NCBI GenBank assembly: GCA_028715605.1
Contig: JAQURM010000005.1
Coordinates: 62,001-126,000 of the forward strand
DNA from: Desulfovibrionales bacterium
GTDB lineage: Bacteria > Desulfobacterota > QYQD01
Length of the DNA stretch: 64,000 nt
Direction: 5' to 3'
Positions within the stretch are counted from its first letter, which is position 1. The number at the start of each line of letters is the position of its first letter. Positions 41,940 to 51,860 of this stretch are shown one piece after another. The position numbers and the translations under genes were made by a program. The notes under the pieces were generated by a model. That model saw only the letters and a program-made list of their open reading frames with translations, was not told the DNA's origin and did not search any database.

Positions 41940-42623
41940 GTGGATAATACCAAAGAAGACGTTATTGGTCATCGCCGGCGACTGAAGGAACGCTATCTTA
42001 AGAATGGCGTAGCCGGGCTTCAGGTCTATGAGGTGCTGGAACTCCTCCTGACCTATGCCCTTGCCCGCCGCGATGTCAAACCTCTGGCCAAGAAACTGCT
42101 AAAAGAATTTAAATCCTTTCGGGGCGTACTCAGCGCCACACCGGAGGAGCTTCAGGCCATCCAAGGGCTCGGTAAACACACCGCCGCACTAATCAAACTG
42201 GTCCGGGACTGCTCGGATCTTTACCTAAAAGAAGAAGTCCTGAGGAAGGAGACCATCTCTTCGCCCCGGGCGCTTATCGATTATTGCCGGTCGGCCATGG
42301 CCGGTCTCAAAAACGAGTATTTTCGCTGCCTGTTTCTCAACACCAAAAACAAGGTGCTGGCCGATGAAATAATCCAGGAAGGCACCATCAGTCAGGCCGT
42401 GGTCTATCCCCGCAAGGTAATAGAAAGGGCCATTTACCATAAGGCCACTGCCTTGATTTTCGTACACAACCACCCCAGCGGTGACGTGAAACCCTCCAGT
42501 GAAGACCTGTCCCTGACAGAGACCTTAAAAAAGGCGGCCGCGGCCGTAGGCATTGCCGTCCACGACCACCTAATTGTAGGCGAAGAAGGGTCTTTCAGCT
42601 TCCGCGAAGAGGGGTTGCTATAA
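41940..42623 (+). CDS. radC: RadC family JAB1/MPN-domain protein
   Basis: 227 residues. The N-terminal helix-hairpin-helix region has GKHTAALIKL; the C-terminal JAB domain has the metal motif VHNHPSGDVKPSSEDLSLT with AVHDHLIVG. RadC's old link to repair is disputed and its biochemical role is not settled. The start is GTG 41940. Alone, with a repeat-filled gap on each side. Confidence 0.9.
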   Translation: MDNTKEDVIGHRRRLKERYLKNGVAGLQVYEVLELLLTYALARRDVKPLAKKLLKEFKSFRGVLSATPEELQAIQGLGKHTAALIKLVRDCSDLYLKEEVLRKETISSPRALIDYCRSAMAGLKNEYFRCLFLNTKNKVLADEIIQEGTISQAVVYPRKVIERAIYHKATALIFVHNHPSGDVKPSSEDLSLTETLKKAAAAVGIAVHDHLIVGEEGSFSFREEGLL

Positions 42624-42664
42624 GATGAGCTTTCAGCTATCAGCAATCCGCTGTCAGCAAAAAG

Positions 42665-42865
42665 AAAAATCGTAACACTTTAGCTGTTTGAAAAGAGCTA
42701 ATCGTCCAGAAAACAGCGCCTCAAAAATCCCCCTTAATCCCCCTTTTTCTTCGCCCCGGCGAATCCGCCCGAGTGCGGAAAAGGGGGAAGTGATGGGCCG
42801 CCGTTTTTCCCAAAGGAGGTCTTAACGTCTCCCCCCTTTCGGAAAGGGGGGCGAGGGGGGATTTG
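42665..42865. repeat. Composite repeat in the radC-hypA gap
   Basis: CGTAACACTTTAGCTGTTTG, then an NPP-type unit (CCCCCTTAATCCCCCTTTTT, GGCGAATCCGCC) and another (CCCCCCTTTCGGAAAGGGGG). From 42668 to 42785 it is the reverse complement of 10495-10590. The remaining part of the 388-base gap has no gene. hypA starts at 43012. Confidence 0.75.
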
Positions 42866-43011
42866 GTCCTGGGTTTTGCAGCATTTTCAAGATACTAAAG
42901 TGATACGAAAAATCTAGTCTCCTATCGAAGGCTGACGGCTGAAAGCTTCTTGCAATAATAAAGGTTCTCATTGACCCCGGAATGGCTATTATGTTAGAGA
43001 TTCGATAACCC

Positions 43012-43356
43012 ATGCATGAACTATCCATAGCCCAGGGAATTCTTGACATCATCCAGAACGAGGCAGAGAAAAACGCTATTGAACGCGTATCCGTCGTAAG
43101 GCTTAAACTGGGCAAGTTGACCGCCGTTGAACCCTCTTCCCTCTCTTTTTGTTTTGAGCTAATAACCAAAGGAACCCTGGCCGAAGGGGCAAGATTAGAA
43201 ATAGAGACCGTCCCTATCACCGGCCGCTGCGCCCAATGCGGAAAGGAATTTATATTAGAAGACCCTTTCTGTAACTGTCCGGGTTGTCAGGGTCTTAAAA
43301 TCGACATCCTCACCGGTCGCGAATTTTACATTTGCGAGATTGAAAGCGATGATTAA
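43012..43356 (+). CDS. hypA: Hydrogenase nickel insertion protein HypA
   Basis: 114 residues. It starts MHELSIAQGILDIIQ, where the N-terminal MHE binds nickel. Zinc ligands are CAQCGKEF and CPGC (two CxxC pairs). It delivers nickel to the hydrogenase large subunit with HypB. It opens the hyp cluster. Only one CAT separates the ATG from a preceding ATG-like triplet, so the start is clear. Confidence 0.95.
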   Translation: MHELSIAQGILDIIQNEAEKNAIERVSVVRLKLGKLTAVEPSSLSFCFELITKGTLAEGARLEIETVPITGRCAQCGKEFILEDPFCNCPGCQGLKIDILTGREFYICEIESDD

Positions 43357-43357
43357 A

Positions 43358-43471
43358 TTACCGCAGAGTTCGCAGAGGCCGCGGAGGATAAGAAAGAAGG
43401 ACTCAATAACTGTAAGGTGGGTTTGGTTGTTAATAATTTTCTCTGCGTACTCCGCGTGCTCTGCGGTGAAC
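43358..43471. repeat. Repeat of the 4302 family between hypA and hypB
   Basis: TTACCGCAGAGTTCGCAGAG at the left faces TCTCTGCGTACTCCGCGTGC and TCTGCGGTGAAC at the right. Confidence 0.65.
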
Positions 43472-43513
43472 AATTGTTTATCGCTTATATAACTAACGAA
43501 AGGAGGTTAATCT

Positions 43514-44164
43514 TTGAAAGTATCCGTCGTCCGCAATATCCTGGAGGCTAACGAGGCCATTGCCCAAAAGAATAGAAAATTATTCAAGGAAAAAGGCCTA
43601 TTCACCATAAATCTCATGAGTTCCCCAGGCGCGGGGAAGACCACCCTTTTGGAAAATACGGTCGAAGCGCTGAAGGACAGATTGCGTATGGCGGTAATAG
43701 AAGGGGATATACAATCCTCGGTCGATGCCAGGCGCATAGCCAAAAAAGGGGTTCAGGCCATACAGATTAACACTGATGGAGGTTGCCACCTGGACGCCAA
43801 CATGATTCAGAATGTCCTCGCCCACCTGGACCTGGATAACCTTGACCTCCTTATCGTAGAAAACGTGGGGAACCTGGTATGCCCGGCGGAGTTTGACATA
43901 GGTGAAAACGTGAAGGCCATGATCCTGAGCGTGACCGAGGGCGACGACAAGCCGCTCAAGTATCCGGTCATGTTCCGCGAATCAACGGTCCTTTTAATAA
44001 ACAAGATCGACCTCCTGCCATACACAAACTGCAAGATAAACAATATAAAGAAGGCCGTCCTTAAACTGAACCCAAAGATAAAGATATTCGAGGTCTCCTG
44101 TCGCACCGGGGAGGGCCTGGAAAACTGGTATAAATGGATCAGACAGCAGACAAAGAAAAAGTAA
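43514..44164 (+). CDS. hypB: Hydrogenase nickel GTPase HypB
   Basis: 216 residues. The P-loop is SSPGAGKTTLLE; further GTPase motifs are EGDIQSSVDARR and INKIDLLPYTN. The histidine-rich N-terminal stretch found in some HypB proteins is absent, so nickel storage is not expected. The start is TTG 43514 with AGGAGG seven bases upstream. It overlaps hypF by 31 bases. Confidence 0.95.
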   Translation: MKVSVVRNILEANEAIAQKNRKLFKEKGLFTINLMSSPGAGKTTLLENTVEALKDRLRMAVIEGDIQSSVDARRIAKKGVQAIQINTDGGCHLDANMIQNVLAHLDLDNLDLLIVENVGNLVCPAEFDIGENVKAMILSVTEGDDKPLKYPVMFRESTVLLINKIDLLPYTNCKINNIKKAVLKLNPKIKIFEVSCRTGEGLENWYKWIRQQTKKK

Positions 44165-46512
44165 CCCGCCGGGTCAAGGCCACCGTCCATGGGATAGTGC
44201 AGGGCGTGGGGTTTCGTCCTTTTATTTATCAACTGGCTCACCGGTACAACCTAAAGGGCTATGTAACCAACACCTCCCACGGCGTAGATATTGACGTCGA
44301 AGGAGAGTCCCCGTCCATAGACTCTTTTTTAAAGGCCATCCGGTCTGAATCCCCTCCCCTGGCGAATATCACCGCCCTGGAGAAATCCGAACATCCCCGG
44401 GCCGGATACAGCGATTTTAGCATCCATAAAAGTCAGGCCTCAGAAGGCCGCTCCACCCTTATCTCCCCGGACATCTGTGTCTGCGATGATTGTCTGGCCG
44501 AACTCCTGGATATTAAGAACCGCCGCTATGGCTATCCCTTCATCAACTGCACCAATTGCGGGCCCCGTTATACCATTATCGAAGATATACCTTACGACCG
44601 CCCCAAGACCTCTATGAAGTCATTTCCCATGTGCCCGGAATGTGAGGCCGAATACCGCGACCCCCTTAACCGCCGTTTTCATGCCCAGCCCAATGCCTGC
44701 TGGACCTGCGGCCCCCGGGTAACTCTTTACGACGCGAATAAAAACCGTGTAGTCTGCAAAGACCCTGTCATTCAAGCGGCCAACCTCCTGCGCCAGGGTA
44801 AAATCCTGGCTATAAAAGGCCTGGGGGGATTTCACCTGGTAGTTGACGCCACAATAGACGAAGCCGTGCATACCCTTCGCCAACGCAAGCACCGTGAGGA
44901 AAAGCCTCTGGCCCTTATGTCTCCGGATGTTGAAACCATAGAAACCTACGCCCGGGTAAATTCTTACGAATCAAAGGTTCTCGCATCGCCGCAGCGCCCC
45001 ATTGTCCTTTTAAAAAAAAGGCCGCGCCCTGCCATCTCTGCCGGAGTGGCCCCGCATAATAAATATTTGGGGGTCATGCTCCCCTACACACCCCTGCATT
45101 ACTTACTGCTGAAACAAGGGTTCACGGCGCTGGTCATGACCAGCGGCAACCTGAGTGAAGAACCCATTGCCATCGGCAACGATGAGGCCTTCCGTCGCCT
45201 GGGCCATATTGCAGACTACTTCCTTATGCACGACCGGGATATCTATATGCGCTGCGATGACTCGGTGGTGCGGGTTAATAGAGGAAAGGCCCACCCTGTC
45301 CGCCGGGCCCGCGGCTATGTCCCTGTGCCGATAATACTTAAAGAAAATATGTCGTGCCATAGGCAGATTCGCATCCGCCAGAGTGAGGCGGACATCTTCG
45401 ACCGGGGCGAACCGGAAATCCTGGCCTGCGGGGCCGAATTAAAAAATACTATTTGCCTGACTAAAGGGCAAAACACCTTTCTCAGCCAGCATATCGGTGA
45501 CCTGGAAAACCTGGAGACACTGGAATCTTTTACCGAGGTCATTGAACATCTCAAGCGCATCCTGGCAATCACCCCCCGGATCACTGCCTATGACCTCCAC
45601 CCGGAGTATTTAAGCACCAAATACGCCCTGGCCCAAAATGACCTGACCAAATACGGCGTCCAGCATCACCATGCCCATATTGTCAGTTGTATGGCCGAAC
45701 ACGGCTTAAATGAAGAGGTGATCGGTCTGGCTATGGACGGTACCGGCTATGGCACAGACGGCGCTATCTGGGGAGGCGAAATACTGATAGCCCGCCGGGA
45801 CTCATTCGAGAGGGCCGGGCACCTGGATTACGTCCCCTTACCCGGCGGAGTCGCCGCCATCAAACAACCATGGCGCATGGCGGTAAGTTATCTCTACCAG
45901 ACCTATGGGGAGGACTTCCTGACCCTGGATATCCCATTTGTGAAAAGTCACGATAAAAAAATCCTGTCCTTTTTAACCGCAGCCATTACGAAAAAGGTCA
46001 ACACCCCCCTGACTTCAAGTTGTGGCCGTCTCTTTGATGGTGTTGCTGCCCTGTTGGGTCTGCGGTACAAGGTGGCTTATGAGGGACAGGCCGCAATAGA
46101 ATTGGAAATGTCTATCACAAGTAACAAAAGCGTAATAGCTTATGACTATAATATCCCCCAAAAGGACAATAGATGGGTTGTGAATACCAAACCCATTATT
46201 GAGCAGATCGTGACGGACATACAGGCAGGAACAAAAAAAGGACTTATCGCGAATAAATTTCACCACACCCTGGCCCATATATTCACAGACTTATGTTTGA
46301 AAGTCAGGGCTGAAGCGGGTATTAACCGTGTGGCCTTAAGCGGCGGTGTTTTCCAAAATATGACTCTCTTGACCGGCTTGACGAAACTCTTACTTAAGAA
46401 TAAATTTAAAGTTTATAGTCATCGCCTTGTACCGGCAAATGATGGAGGAATATCCCTGGGTCAGGCCGTAGCCGCATACGCTATGGAGAAGAAAAGAAGC
46501 GGTGAAACATAA
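44134..46512 (+). CDS. hypF: Carbamoyltransferase HypF with in-frame repeat insertion
   Basis: 792 residues. It makes the cyanide ligand precursor of the Ni-Fe site from carbamoyl phosphate. Domains in order: acylphosphatase (VHGIVQGVGFRPF), zinc fingers (CVCDDCLAE, CTNCGPRYT, CPECEAEY, CWTCGPRV), YrdC-like domain (about 205-395) and Kae1-like domain with HHHAHIVSCMAEH. Between RGYVPVPIILKEN and GEPEILACGAELKNT are about 20 extra residues (about 407-426, SCHRQIRIRQSEADIFDR) that relatives lack; they come from a palindromic repeat. The frame is preserved, so activity may be too. Confidence 0.94.
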   Translation: MDQTADKEKVTRRVKATVHGIVQGVGFRPFIYQLAHRYNLKGYVTNTSHGVDIDVEGESPSIDSFLKAIRSESPPLANITALEKSEHPRAGYSDFSIHKSQASEGRSTLISPDICVCDDCLAELLDIKNRRYGYPFINCTNCGPRYTIIEDIPYDRPKTSMKSFPMCPECEAEYRDPLNRRFHAQPNACWTCGPRVTLYDANKNRVVCKDPVIQAANLLRQGKILAIKGLGGFHLVVDATIDEAVHTLRQRKHREEKPLALMSPDVETIETYARVNSYESKVLASPQRPIVLLKKRPRPAISAGVAPHNKYLGVMLPYTPLHYLLLKQGFTALVMTSGNLSEEPIAIGNDEAFRRLGHIADYFLMHDRDIYMRCDDSVVRVNRGKAHPVRRARGYVPVPIILKENMSCHRQIRIRQSEADIFDRGEPEILACGAELKNTICLTKGQNTFLSQHIGDLENLETLESFTEVIEHLKRILAITPRITAYDLHPEYLSTKYALAQNDLTKYGVQHHHAHIVSCMAEHGLNEEVIGLAMDGTGYGTDGAIWGGEILIARRDSFERAGHLDYVPLPGGVAAIKQPWRMAVSYLYQTYGEDFLTLDIPFVKSHDKKILSFLTAAITKKVNTPLTSSCGRLFDGVAALLGLRYKVAYEGQAAIELEMSITSNKSVIAYDYNIPQKDNRWVVNTKPIIEQIVTDIQAGTKKGLIANKFHHTLAHIFTDLCLKVRAEAGINRVALSGGVFQNMTLLTGLTKLLLKNKFKVYSHRLVPANDGGISLGQAVAAYAMEKKRSGET
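45355..45415. repeat. Palindromic repeat inside hypF
   Basis: CGTGCCATAGGCAGATTCGC (45353-45372), then CCGCC/GGCGG, then CATCTTCGACCGGGGCGAAC. Related pieces are in pyrC (9057-9089) and at 3599-3640. Confidence 0.8.
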
Positions 46513-46530
46513 CACAAGGAGTATCTCATT

Positions 46531-46761
46531 ATGTGTCTGGCCGTACCTATGCAAGTCCTGGAGCTTAAGGAAAATACAGCCGTGGTGGATATGGGCGGCA
46601 CGCGCAAGGCAGTACGCCTGGACGTTATTGACAGGACGCCTACGGTAGGCGACTATGTGATTGTACACGCCGGATTCGCCATCCACTGCATTGACGAAGA
46701 AGAGGCCAAAATCACCCTGCAATACTTTGAGGAAATATTTGCCGATGAAACATCTCGATGA
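46531..46761 (+). CDS. hypC: Hydrogenase maturation chaperone HypC
   Basis: 76 residues starting MCLAVPMQV; Cys2 is the conserved ligand contacting HypD and the large subunit. GGTRKAVRLDVID and VGDYVIVHAGFAI complete the family's OB-like fold. AAGGAG is 11 bases upstream. It overlaps hypD by 17 bases. Confidence 0.95.
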   Translation: MCLAVPMQVLELKENTAVVDMGGTRKAVRLDVIDRTPTVGDYVIVHAGFAIHCIDEEEAKITLQYFEEIFADETSR

Positions 46762-47827
46762 ATACCGCGATCCGCATCTAGCCGGGAAGTTAATAGATAA
46801 AATAAAGGCGTTGTCACACCGGCCGGTCAGGCTTATGGAGGTTTGCGGAACCCACACCGTTTCTATATTCAGAAGCGGGATACGAAGCCTGCTGCCGCCC
46901 TCTATTACCCTGCTGTCCGGCCCCGGCTGCCCTGTCTGTGTCACGGCCACGGAGGAAATAGACAAGTTTATCAAGCTCGGCCAACAAAAGGATACGATTG
47001 TTGCTACCTTTGGCGACCTGGTGCGCGTGCCGGGGTCCTCGTCATCCCTGCAGAAGGAGCGGGCGGATGGGGCAGATATCCGCGTGGTCTATTCCACATT
47101 TGACGCCCTGGACATCGCCCGCCGGAATCCATCCCGCACGGTTGTTTTCCTGGCGGTGGGCTTTGAGACCACTGCGCCGACTATTGCCGCGGCAGTAAAA
47201 GAGGCCAAAAAAGAAGGAATCAACAACTTTTATATCCTCCCGGCCCATAAGATTATCCCCCCGGCTATGGAGGCCCTCTTGGCCGGCGGAGAGCTGGCCA
47301 TCGACGGTTTCATCTGCCCGGGTCATGTCTCCGTCATCATTGGCGCGGATGCCTACCGGCCGGTCGCCGATAAATATCACATCCCCTGCGTAGTGGCCGG
47401 CTTCGAACCCGTAGATATATTGCAGACCATTTACATGTTATTGTCCCAGATTGAAGAGGGAAAGGCTATAGTGGAGATACAGTACCGGAGGGCGGTCAAC
47501 TTCACCGGCAATGAGAAGGCGCTGGCCCTGCTCTCGGAGGTCTTTGAGACCTGCGATGCGCCATGGCGCGGGCTTGGCACTATACCTGATAGCGGCTTAA
47601 GATTAAGGAATAATTACCGCGCCCTGGATATTGAGACAAGGTTCGATCTAACCGTGCCTAAGGCCCAGGATCATCCCGGTTGCAGTTGTGGGGACATACT
47701 GCGGGGCGTCAAAACCCCGCTTGACTGCGTCCTTTACCGGCAGGTCTGTACGCCTTCCAATCCCTATGGCCCCTGTATGGTCTCGACCGAAGGGACATGT
47801 GCAGCCTATTACAAATATCATGATTAA
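46745..47827 (+). CDS. hypD: Hydrogenase maturation iron-sulfur protein HypD
   Basis: 360 residues from ATG 46745, inside the hypC end. MEVCGTHTVSIFRSGI, LLSGPGCPVCVT and the C-terminal HPGCSCGDILRG are the conserved motifs; the 4Fe-4S cluster is held by the C-terminal cysteines. It assembles the Fe(CN)2CO unit with HypC and HypE. An upstream in-frame start exists but runs antiparallel to the hypC frame and has no family support. Confidence 0.95.
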   Translation: MKHLDEYRDPHLAGKLIDKIKALSHRPVRLMEVCGTHTVSIFRSGIRSLLPPSITLLSGPGCPVCVTATEEIDKFIKLGQQKDTIVATFGDLVRVPGSSSSLQKERADGADIRVVYSTFDALDIARRNPSRTVVFLAVGFETTAPTIAAAVKEAKKEGINNFYILPAHKIIPPAMEALLAGGELAIDGFICPGHVSVIIGADAYRPVADKYHIPCVVAGFEPVDILQTIYMLLSQIEEGKAIVEIQYRRAVNFTGNEKALALLSEVFETCDAPWRGLGTIPDSGLRLRNNYRALDIETRFDLTVPKAQDHPGCSCGDILRGVKTPLDCVLYRQVCTPSNPYGPCMVSTEGTCAAYYKYHD

Positions 47828-47859
47828 ATGTTCGGCCGTTGACAACTTCGTAAAAATTC

Positions 47860-47932
47860 CCTCTCCCTTGATGCGGAATATGAAGCTATCTTTATTAATA
47901 TCCTTATGTTCTCTGTGTACTCTGTGGTAAAA
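47860..47932. repeat. Diverged palindromic repeat between hypD and hypE
   Basis: CTTATGTTCTCTGTGTACTC followed by TGTGGTAAAAATC is the right arm of the ACCACAGAG family; the left arm is degenerate. No gene is seen. Confidence 0.35.
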
Positions 47933-47970
47933 ATCTTTTGGCAATACATTATTAAGCCTATGGAGATCCT

Positions 47971-48981
47971 ATGAAACACGACCGGATACTTCTCGACCAC
48001 GGAAGCGGAGGCCGGGCCTCGCATGAGTTGATCGCCTCTCTTTTCCTCCCCCAATTTGATAATGAATTCCTCAGAGAAATGAACGATAGCGCGGTTATGA
48101 CCATCGGAGGGACCAAACTGGCCTTTTCTACCGATTCTTATGTAGTCGATCCCATCTTCTTTCCCGGCGGGGATATAGGCAGTCTGGCCATACATGGCAC
48201 GGTAAACGACCTGGCCATGCGCGGGGCCCGGCCGCTCTATCTGAGTGTCGGGTTCATCATAGAAGAAGGGTTCTCCATGGCCGACCTTAAAGCCATAGCC
48301 GGCAGCATGAAAAATGCAGCGGCTGAGGCCGGGGTAGTCATTGCTACGGGAGACACCAAGGTTGTGCCCAAAGGCGCTACAGACAAGGTCTTCATAAATA
48401 CCGCCGGCATCGGGATAATTGATCCGGACGTCAACATCTCCGGACAAAACGCCAGGCCCGGAGACAAGATAATCTTGAGCGGCACCATCGCCGACCACGG
48501 CATAACCATCCTTACCTGCCGGGAAGGCCTGCAATTCGATGCCCCCTTAAAGAGCGATTCCTCTCCCTTAAATACCCTGGTGGCCGAGATGCTGGCGGCG
48601 AGCCGGAAAATCAACGTCCTACGCGACCCCACCCGTGGCGGTCTGGGCACATCCCTCAATGAAATCGCCGGACAATCCCGGGTAGGTATCCGTGTCCACG
48701 AAGAGACCATACCCGTTCGTCCCGAGGTACAGGCCGCATGCGAACTCTTAGGAATAGACCCGCTCTATTTAGCCAATGAGGGCAAACTGATAGCCTGCGC
48801 AGCGGCCCAGGATGCCGGAAAACTAATTGATATTATGCATAAAAATCCCTATGGCCAAGGTGCCTGCATTATTGGCGAGGTCATATCCGATCATCCGGGT
48901 AAGGTATTTATGAAAACCATTATCGGCGGTAACCGAATCGTGGACATGCTTACCGGCGAACCGCTCCCGCGCATCTGCTGA
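47971..48981 (+). CDS. hypE: Hydrogenase maturation ATPase HypE
   Basis: 336 residues. It dehydrates the carbamoyl group on its C-terminal cysteine. The start LDHGSGGRASHELI and DDVAVIT-like sequence (NDSAVMTIGG) bind ATP; RDPTRGGLGTSLNEIA is typical; the end is GEPLPRIC, with the modifiable cysteine as the final residue. It closes the hypABFCDE cluster. Confidence 0.95.
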   Translation: MKHDRILLDHGSGGRASHELIASLFLPQFDNEFLREMNDSAVMTIGGTKLAFSTDSYVVDPIFFPGGDIGSLAIHGTVNDLAMRGARPLYLSVGFIIEEGFSMADLKAIAGSMKNAAAEAGVVIATGDTKVVPKGATDKVFINTAGIGIIDPDVNISGQNARPGDKIILSGTIADHGITILTCREGLQFDAPLKSDSSPLNTLVAEMLAASRKINVLRDPTRGGLGTSLNEIAGQSRVGIRVHEETIPVRPEVQAACELLGIDPLYLANEGKLIACAAAQDAGKLIDIMHKNPYGQGACIIGEVISDHPGKVFMKTIIGGNRIVDMLTGEPLPRIC

Positions 48982-49004
48982 CAAGTTAGCAAAAGAAACC
49001 ACAG

Positions 49005-49200
49005 AGGACACAGCGCGGCAAAGTCCAGATGACTAAAGTTAGGAGTCATTAGTCAATGGTCATTTGTCATTGGCAAAAGGGGGCTATCTTTCTCCCGAGT
49101 TAACCAATGACCAGTGACGTTTTGAGCTTTGGGATTTATCATTGATTCAAGTTTTGAACTTTGAATCTTGAACCTCCTCTGTGCTCTCTGTGGTTTCTTT
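49005..49200. repeat. Diverged inverted repeats before rpsU
   Basis: ACCACAGAGGACACAGC faces CTGTGCTCTCTGTGGTTTCT, enclosing GTCATTAGTCAATGGTCATT-type repeats (49047-49066). These take up most of the 362-base gap 48982-49343. Confidence 0.5.
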
Positions 49201-49220
49201 GTTTTTCATGGCCAAAATAC

Positions 49221-49248
49221 TTGACTTTTGTGTATCGAGTGTTAAATT
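49221..49248 (+). promoter_or_regulatory. Promoter of rpsU-dnaG-rpoD
   Basis: TTGACT (49221-49226) and TAAATT (49243-49248) are 16 bases apart. The leader is about 85 bases and ends in the strong GGGGGAGGGG ribosome site. Confidence 0.6.
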
Positions 49249-49343
49249 ACCCTGCTAGATTAATATTATTCACTATACAATTATAGACAGGGAGTGGTGG
49301 TTATGTTTTTTGGGTACTTGGTGTTGGGGGGAGGGGAAGCTGG

Positions 49344-49544
49344 ATGCCGGGCATCAGAGTTAAAACAGATGAGTCCTTTGAATTTGCCCTAAAGCGTTTT
49401 AAAAAGCAATGCGAGAAGGCTGGCATATTATCCGAAATTCGTAAAAGGGAACACTACGAAAAGCCTAGTATTAAACGAAAAAAGAAAATATTGGCCGCGA
49501 AAAAAAGGGCGTTAAAGAAGACGCGCAGGTACGTAGAGAGATAA
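49344..49544 (+). CDS. rpsU: 30S ribosomal protein S21
   Basis: 66 residues, basic. [18 protein letters not shown] and [15 protein letters not shown] are typical S21 segments, ending in a lysine/arginine-rich tail. GGGGAGGGGAAGC precedes the ATG. As in many proteobacteria it is followed by dnaG and rpoD, but here a 502-base gap separates it from dnaG. Confidence 0.95.
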   Translation: MPGIRVKTDESFEFALKRFKKQCEKAGILSEIRKREHYEKPSIKRKKKILAAKKRALKKTRRYVER

Positions 49545-49641
49545 TACTCTTTGCTGGAACCATTAAGCCGACAGGAAGTTTGTCTTAAAGCGCGAATATC
49601 CGCCCAATCTATTTTATACTTGTAATGCATTAAGAGTTCTC

Positions 49642-49666
49642 ACCCCGCAAATAAAGGGGGTGAGAC
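49642..49666 (+). terminator. Hairpin in the rpsU-dnaG gap
   Basis: CTCACCCC and GGGGTGAG pair around a loop of nine bases, with no T-run, so termination is uncertain; it may be a processing or attenuation hairpin. The remaining 300 bases before dnaG contain a tandem of ACAGGC/GCCTGT motifs but no gene. Confidence 0.4.
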
Positions 49667-50046
49667 ATATCATAAGTTGACCGACAAAAAGTCATTAACA
49701 TTATTACAGGCACAACCGAGACCACGAAGATGGCCTGTCAAGGGATTTAACAGGCATTAAAGTCTAAGGGTTTGTTTTGCTGTCTTTCTGTATTATCTTG
49801 TTCGCCGTATAAAGTTGGTTTTCTCTCTGATTATTAAAAGGCCTCCTATACCGGCCCATACATAATGAGAAAGTCAACACAAATAAAAGGCGTCTCAAAT
49901 TTGTTTTTATTCCAGTGTGTTTCCCGCCCACACAAGCCGGGGAAGCATGGGGCATTTTTGATTGTCAACCCTATCTGCTTTTCTGCGTCATCTTGCTTCG
50001 ATTATTACGCCCGCCGGGTAGCTATTAACTATAGGATGGTTGCTTG

Positions 50047-51831
50047 ATGGCGCTATTACCGGACAGTAAAATCGACGAAATCGGGAATACGGCCAACATA
50101 GTTGAAGTCATCAGTAACTATGTATCTCTAAAAAAAGTCGGCCGCAATTATCAGGGACTTTGTCCGTTCCATTCTGAGAAGACCCCCTCTTTCAGCGTAA
50201 GCGAAGAAAAACAAATCTTTCATTGTTTCGGCTGCGGCATCGGAGGCAATGTCTTTAGCTTTCTAATGCGATACCACAGCATATCCTTTGTGCAGGCAGT
50301 GCGAGACCTGGCCAAACAATATCAAATCCCCCTCCCTGATATCCGGACCTCCCCACATAAACGAAATGAAACAGACAAAACAGAACTAATTTATAACCTA
50401 AACGAAAAAGCCGCGGCCTACTATACTTACATTCTCAATAATCACCCGGAGGCCAAACCGGCCACGGCCTATCTGGAAAAGAGGGGGTTCTCCCCTGATC
50501 TAACCGCCTTATTCGGCCTTGGCTACGCACTGCCGAACTGGGACGGTCTTTGCCGCCAGTTAACCCGGCATAATCACCCTCTCCCTCTGGCAGAAGAGGC
50601 CGGATTGGTTATACAGAAAAAAAACGGGGGATATTATGATCGTTTCCGTAATCGCATAATCTTCCCTATCTTCGATGTCGCAGGAAGAGTTATTGCCTTT
50701 GGAGGCCGCGTCCTGGACGATACCCTGCCCAAATATCTCAATTCACCGGAAACACCTGTCTATCATAAAGGAAATTCCCTCTACGGCCTTTATCTGGCCA
50801 GGAATGAATTCAGACATAAAGGCCGTGGATTCATCGTGGAGGGCTATTTTGACTTTTTATCTCTCTACGCCTATGGCATAAAAAATGTCGTGGCTACGCT
50901 GGGAACAGCCCTGACCCCAACTCATATCCGGATCTTAAAAGGCTATGCCGAAGAGTTCATAATCCTCTTTGACTCTGATCAGGCCGGCGTCAATGCCGCC
51001 CTGCGGAGCATCCCTCTCTTCCTAAAAGAAGGGGCCTCCGCTAAGGTCTTGATATTGCCCAGCGGTCATGACCCGGACACCTTTATTCGCGCCCATGGTG
51101 TTGAACAACTTGAACATCTGGCGGATAAAGCCATCCCCTTGACTAAATTTTTGTTGGACAAACTTACTCAAAAATGGGGACAGTCTCTGGAGGGCAAGGC
51201 ACAAATTCTCCGGGAGATAAGACCGGCTATCCAGGACATAACCGACCCCATCAAACGATCCCTCTACATAGCCGAGATAGCCGATAGCCTGAAAATAACC
51301 GAAGGGCTTATTGAAAAAGCGCTGCGCTGGAATGCGGATATGGAAACTCAACAGGCGCTCATAAATATAAAGCCGGTGACCGGAAATGCTGATTTATACC
51401 TGGAGAAAACGATTATAGAAATCCTGCTGTCTTATCCGCAATATCTACCAATTTTTTTAAAAGAAAGGAGGGGGGAAGATCTCTTTAAAGATGAAGGGCT
51501 TAAGTACATCTTTACTCACCTGAAAAGTATATTTGAAGAAGACGATGCGGTCGATGCCAGACAATTGCTGGCGAGGGTTAAAGATCCTGCTATGGAAAGC
51601 AAGATCACAGCCATTATGCTCGATGCCCCAACATACACCGGAACCGAGGTGGAATCAGTCGTACAGGATCTTCTAACTAAGGTCCACGGGCGGGAACTGC
51701 AGCGTCAGACAAAAATGCTACTTGGACAAATCAAAGATGCAGAAAGAAAAAAACAATATGGTATCGCCAACAATGCGGCCAAGGAACTCATGGAAGAGCA
51801 TAAAAAGCTTTTGGTCCGGCATAAGGGATGA
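50047..51831 (+). CDS. dnaG: DNA primase
   Basis: 594 residues. The zinc finger is [14 protein letters not shown] and CFGCG near residue 40-65. The TOPRIM catalytic core contains [27 protein letters not shown] and FDSDQAG. The C-terminal helicase-binding domain (about 430-594) follows. I take ATG 50047; a TTG one codon earlier is also in frame. It makes RNA primers for DNA replication. Its stop overlaps the next frame. Confidence 0.95.
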   Translation: MALLPDSKIDEIGNTANIVEVISNYVSLKKVGRNYQGLCPFHSEKTPSFSVSEEKQIFHCFGCGIGGNVFSFLMRYHSISFVQAVRDLAKQYQIPLPDIRTSPHKRNETDKTELIYNLNEKAAAYYTYILNNHPEAKPATAYLEKRGFSPDLTALFGLGYALPNWDGLCRQLTRHNHPLPLAEEAGLVIQKKNGGYYDRFRNRIIFPIFDVAGRVIAFGGRVLDDTLPKYLNSPETPVYHKGNSLYGLYLARNEFRHKGRGFIVEGYFDFLSLYAYGIKNVVATLGTALTPTHIRILKGYAEEFIILFDSDQAGVNAALRSIPLFLKEGASAKVLILPSGHDPDTFIRAHGVEQLEHLADKAIPLTKFLLDKLTQKWGQSLEGKAQILREIRPAIQDITDPIKRSLYIAEIADSLKITEGLIEKALRWNADMETQQALINIKPVTGNADLYLEKTIIEILLSYPQYLPIFLKERRGEDLFKDEGLKYIFTHLKSIFEEDDAVDARQLLARVKDPAMESKITAIMLDAPTYTGTEVESVVQDLLTKVHGRELQRQTKMLLGQIKDAERKKQYGIANNAAKELMEEHKKLLVRHKG

Positions 51832-51860
51832 TTAATCAAGTAGTTAAGGAGAAAAACCAT

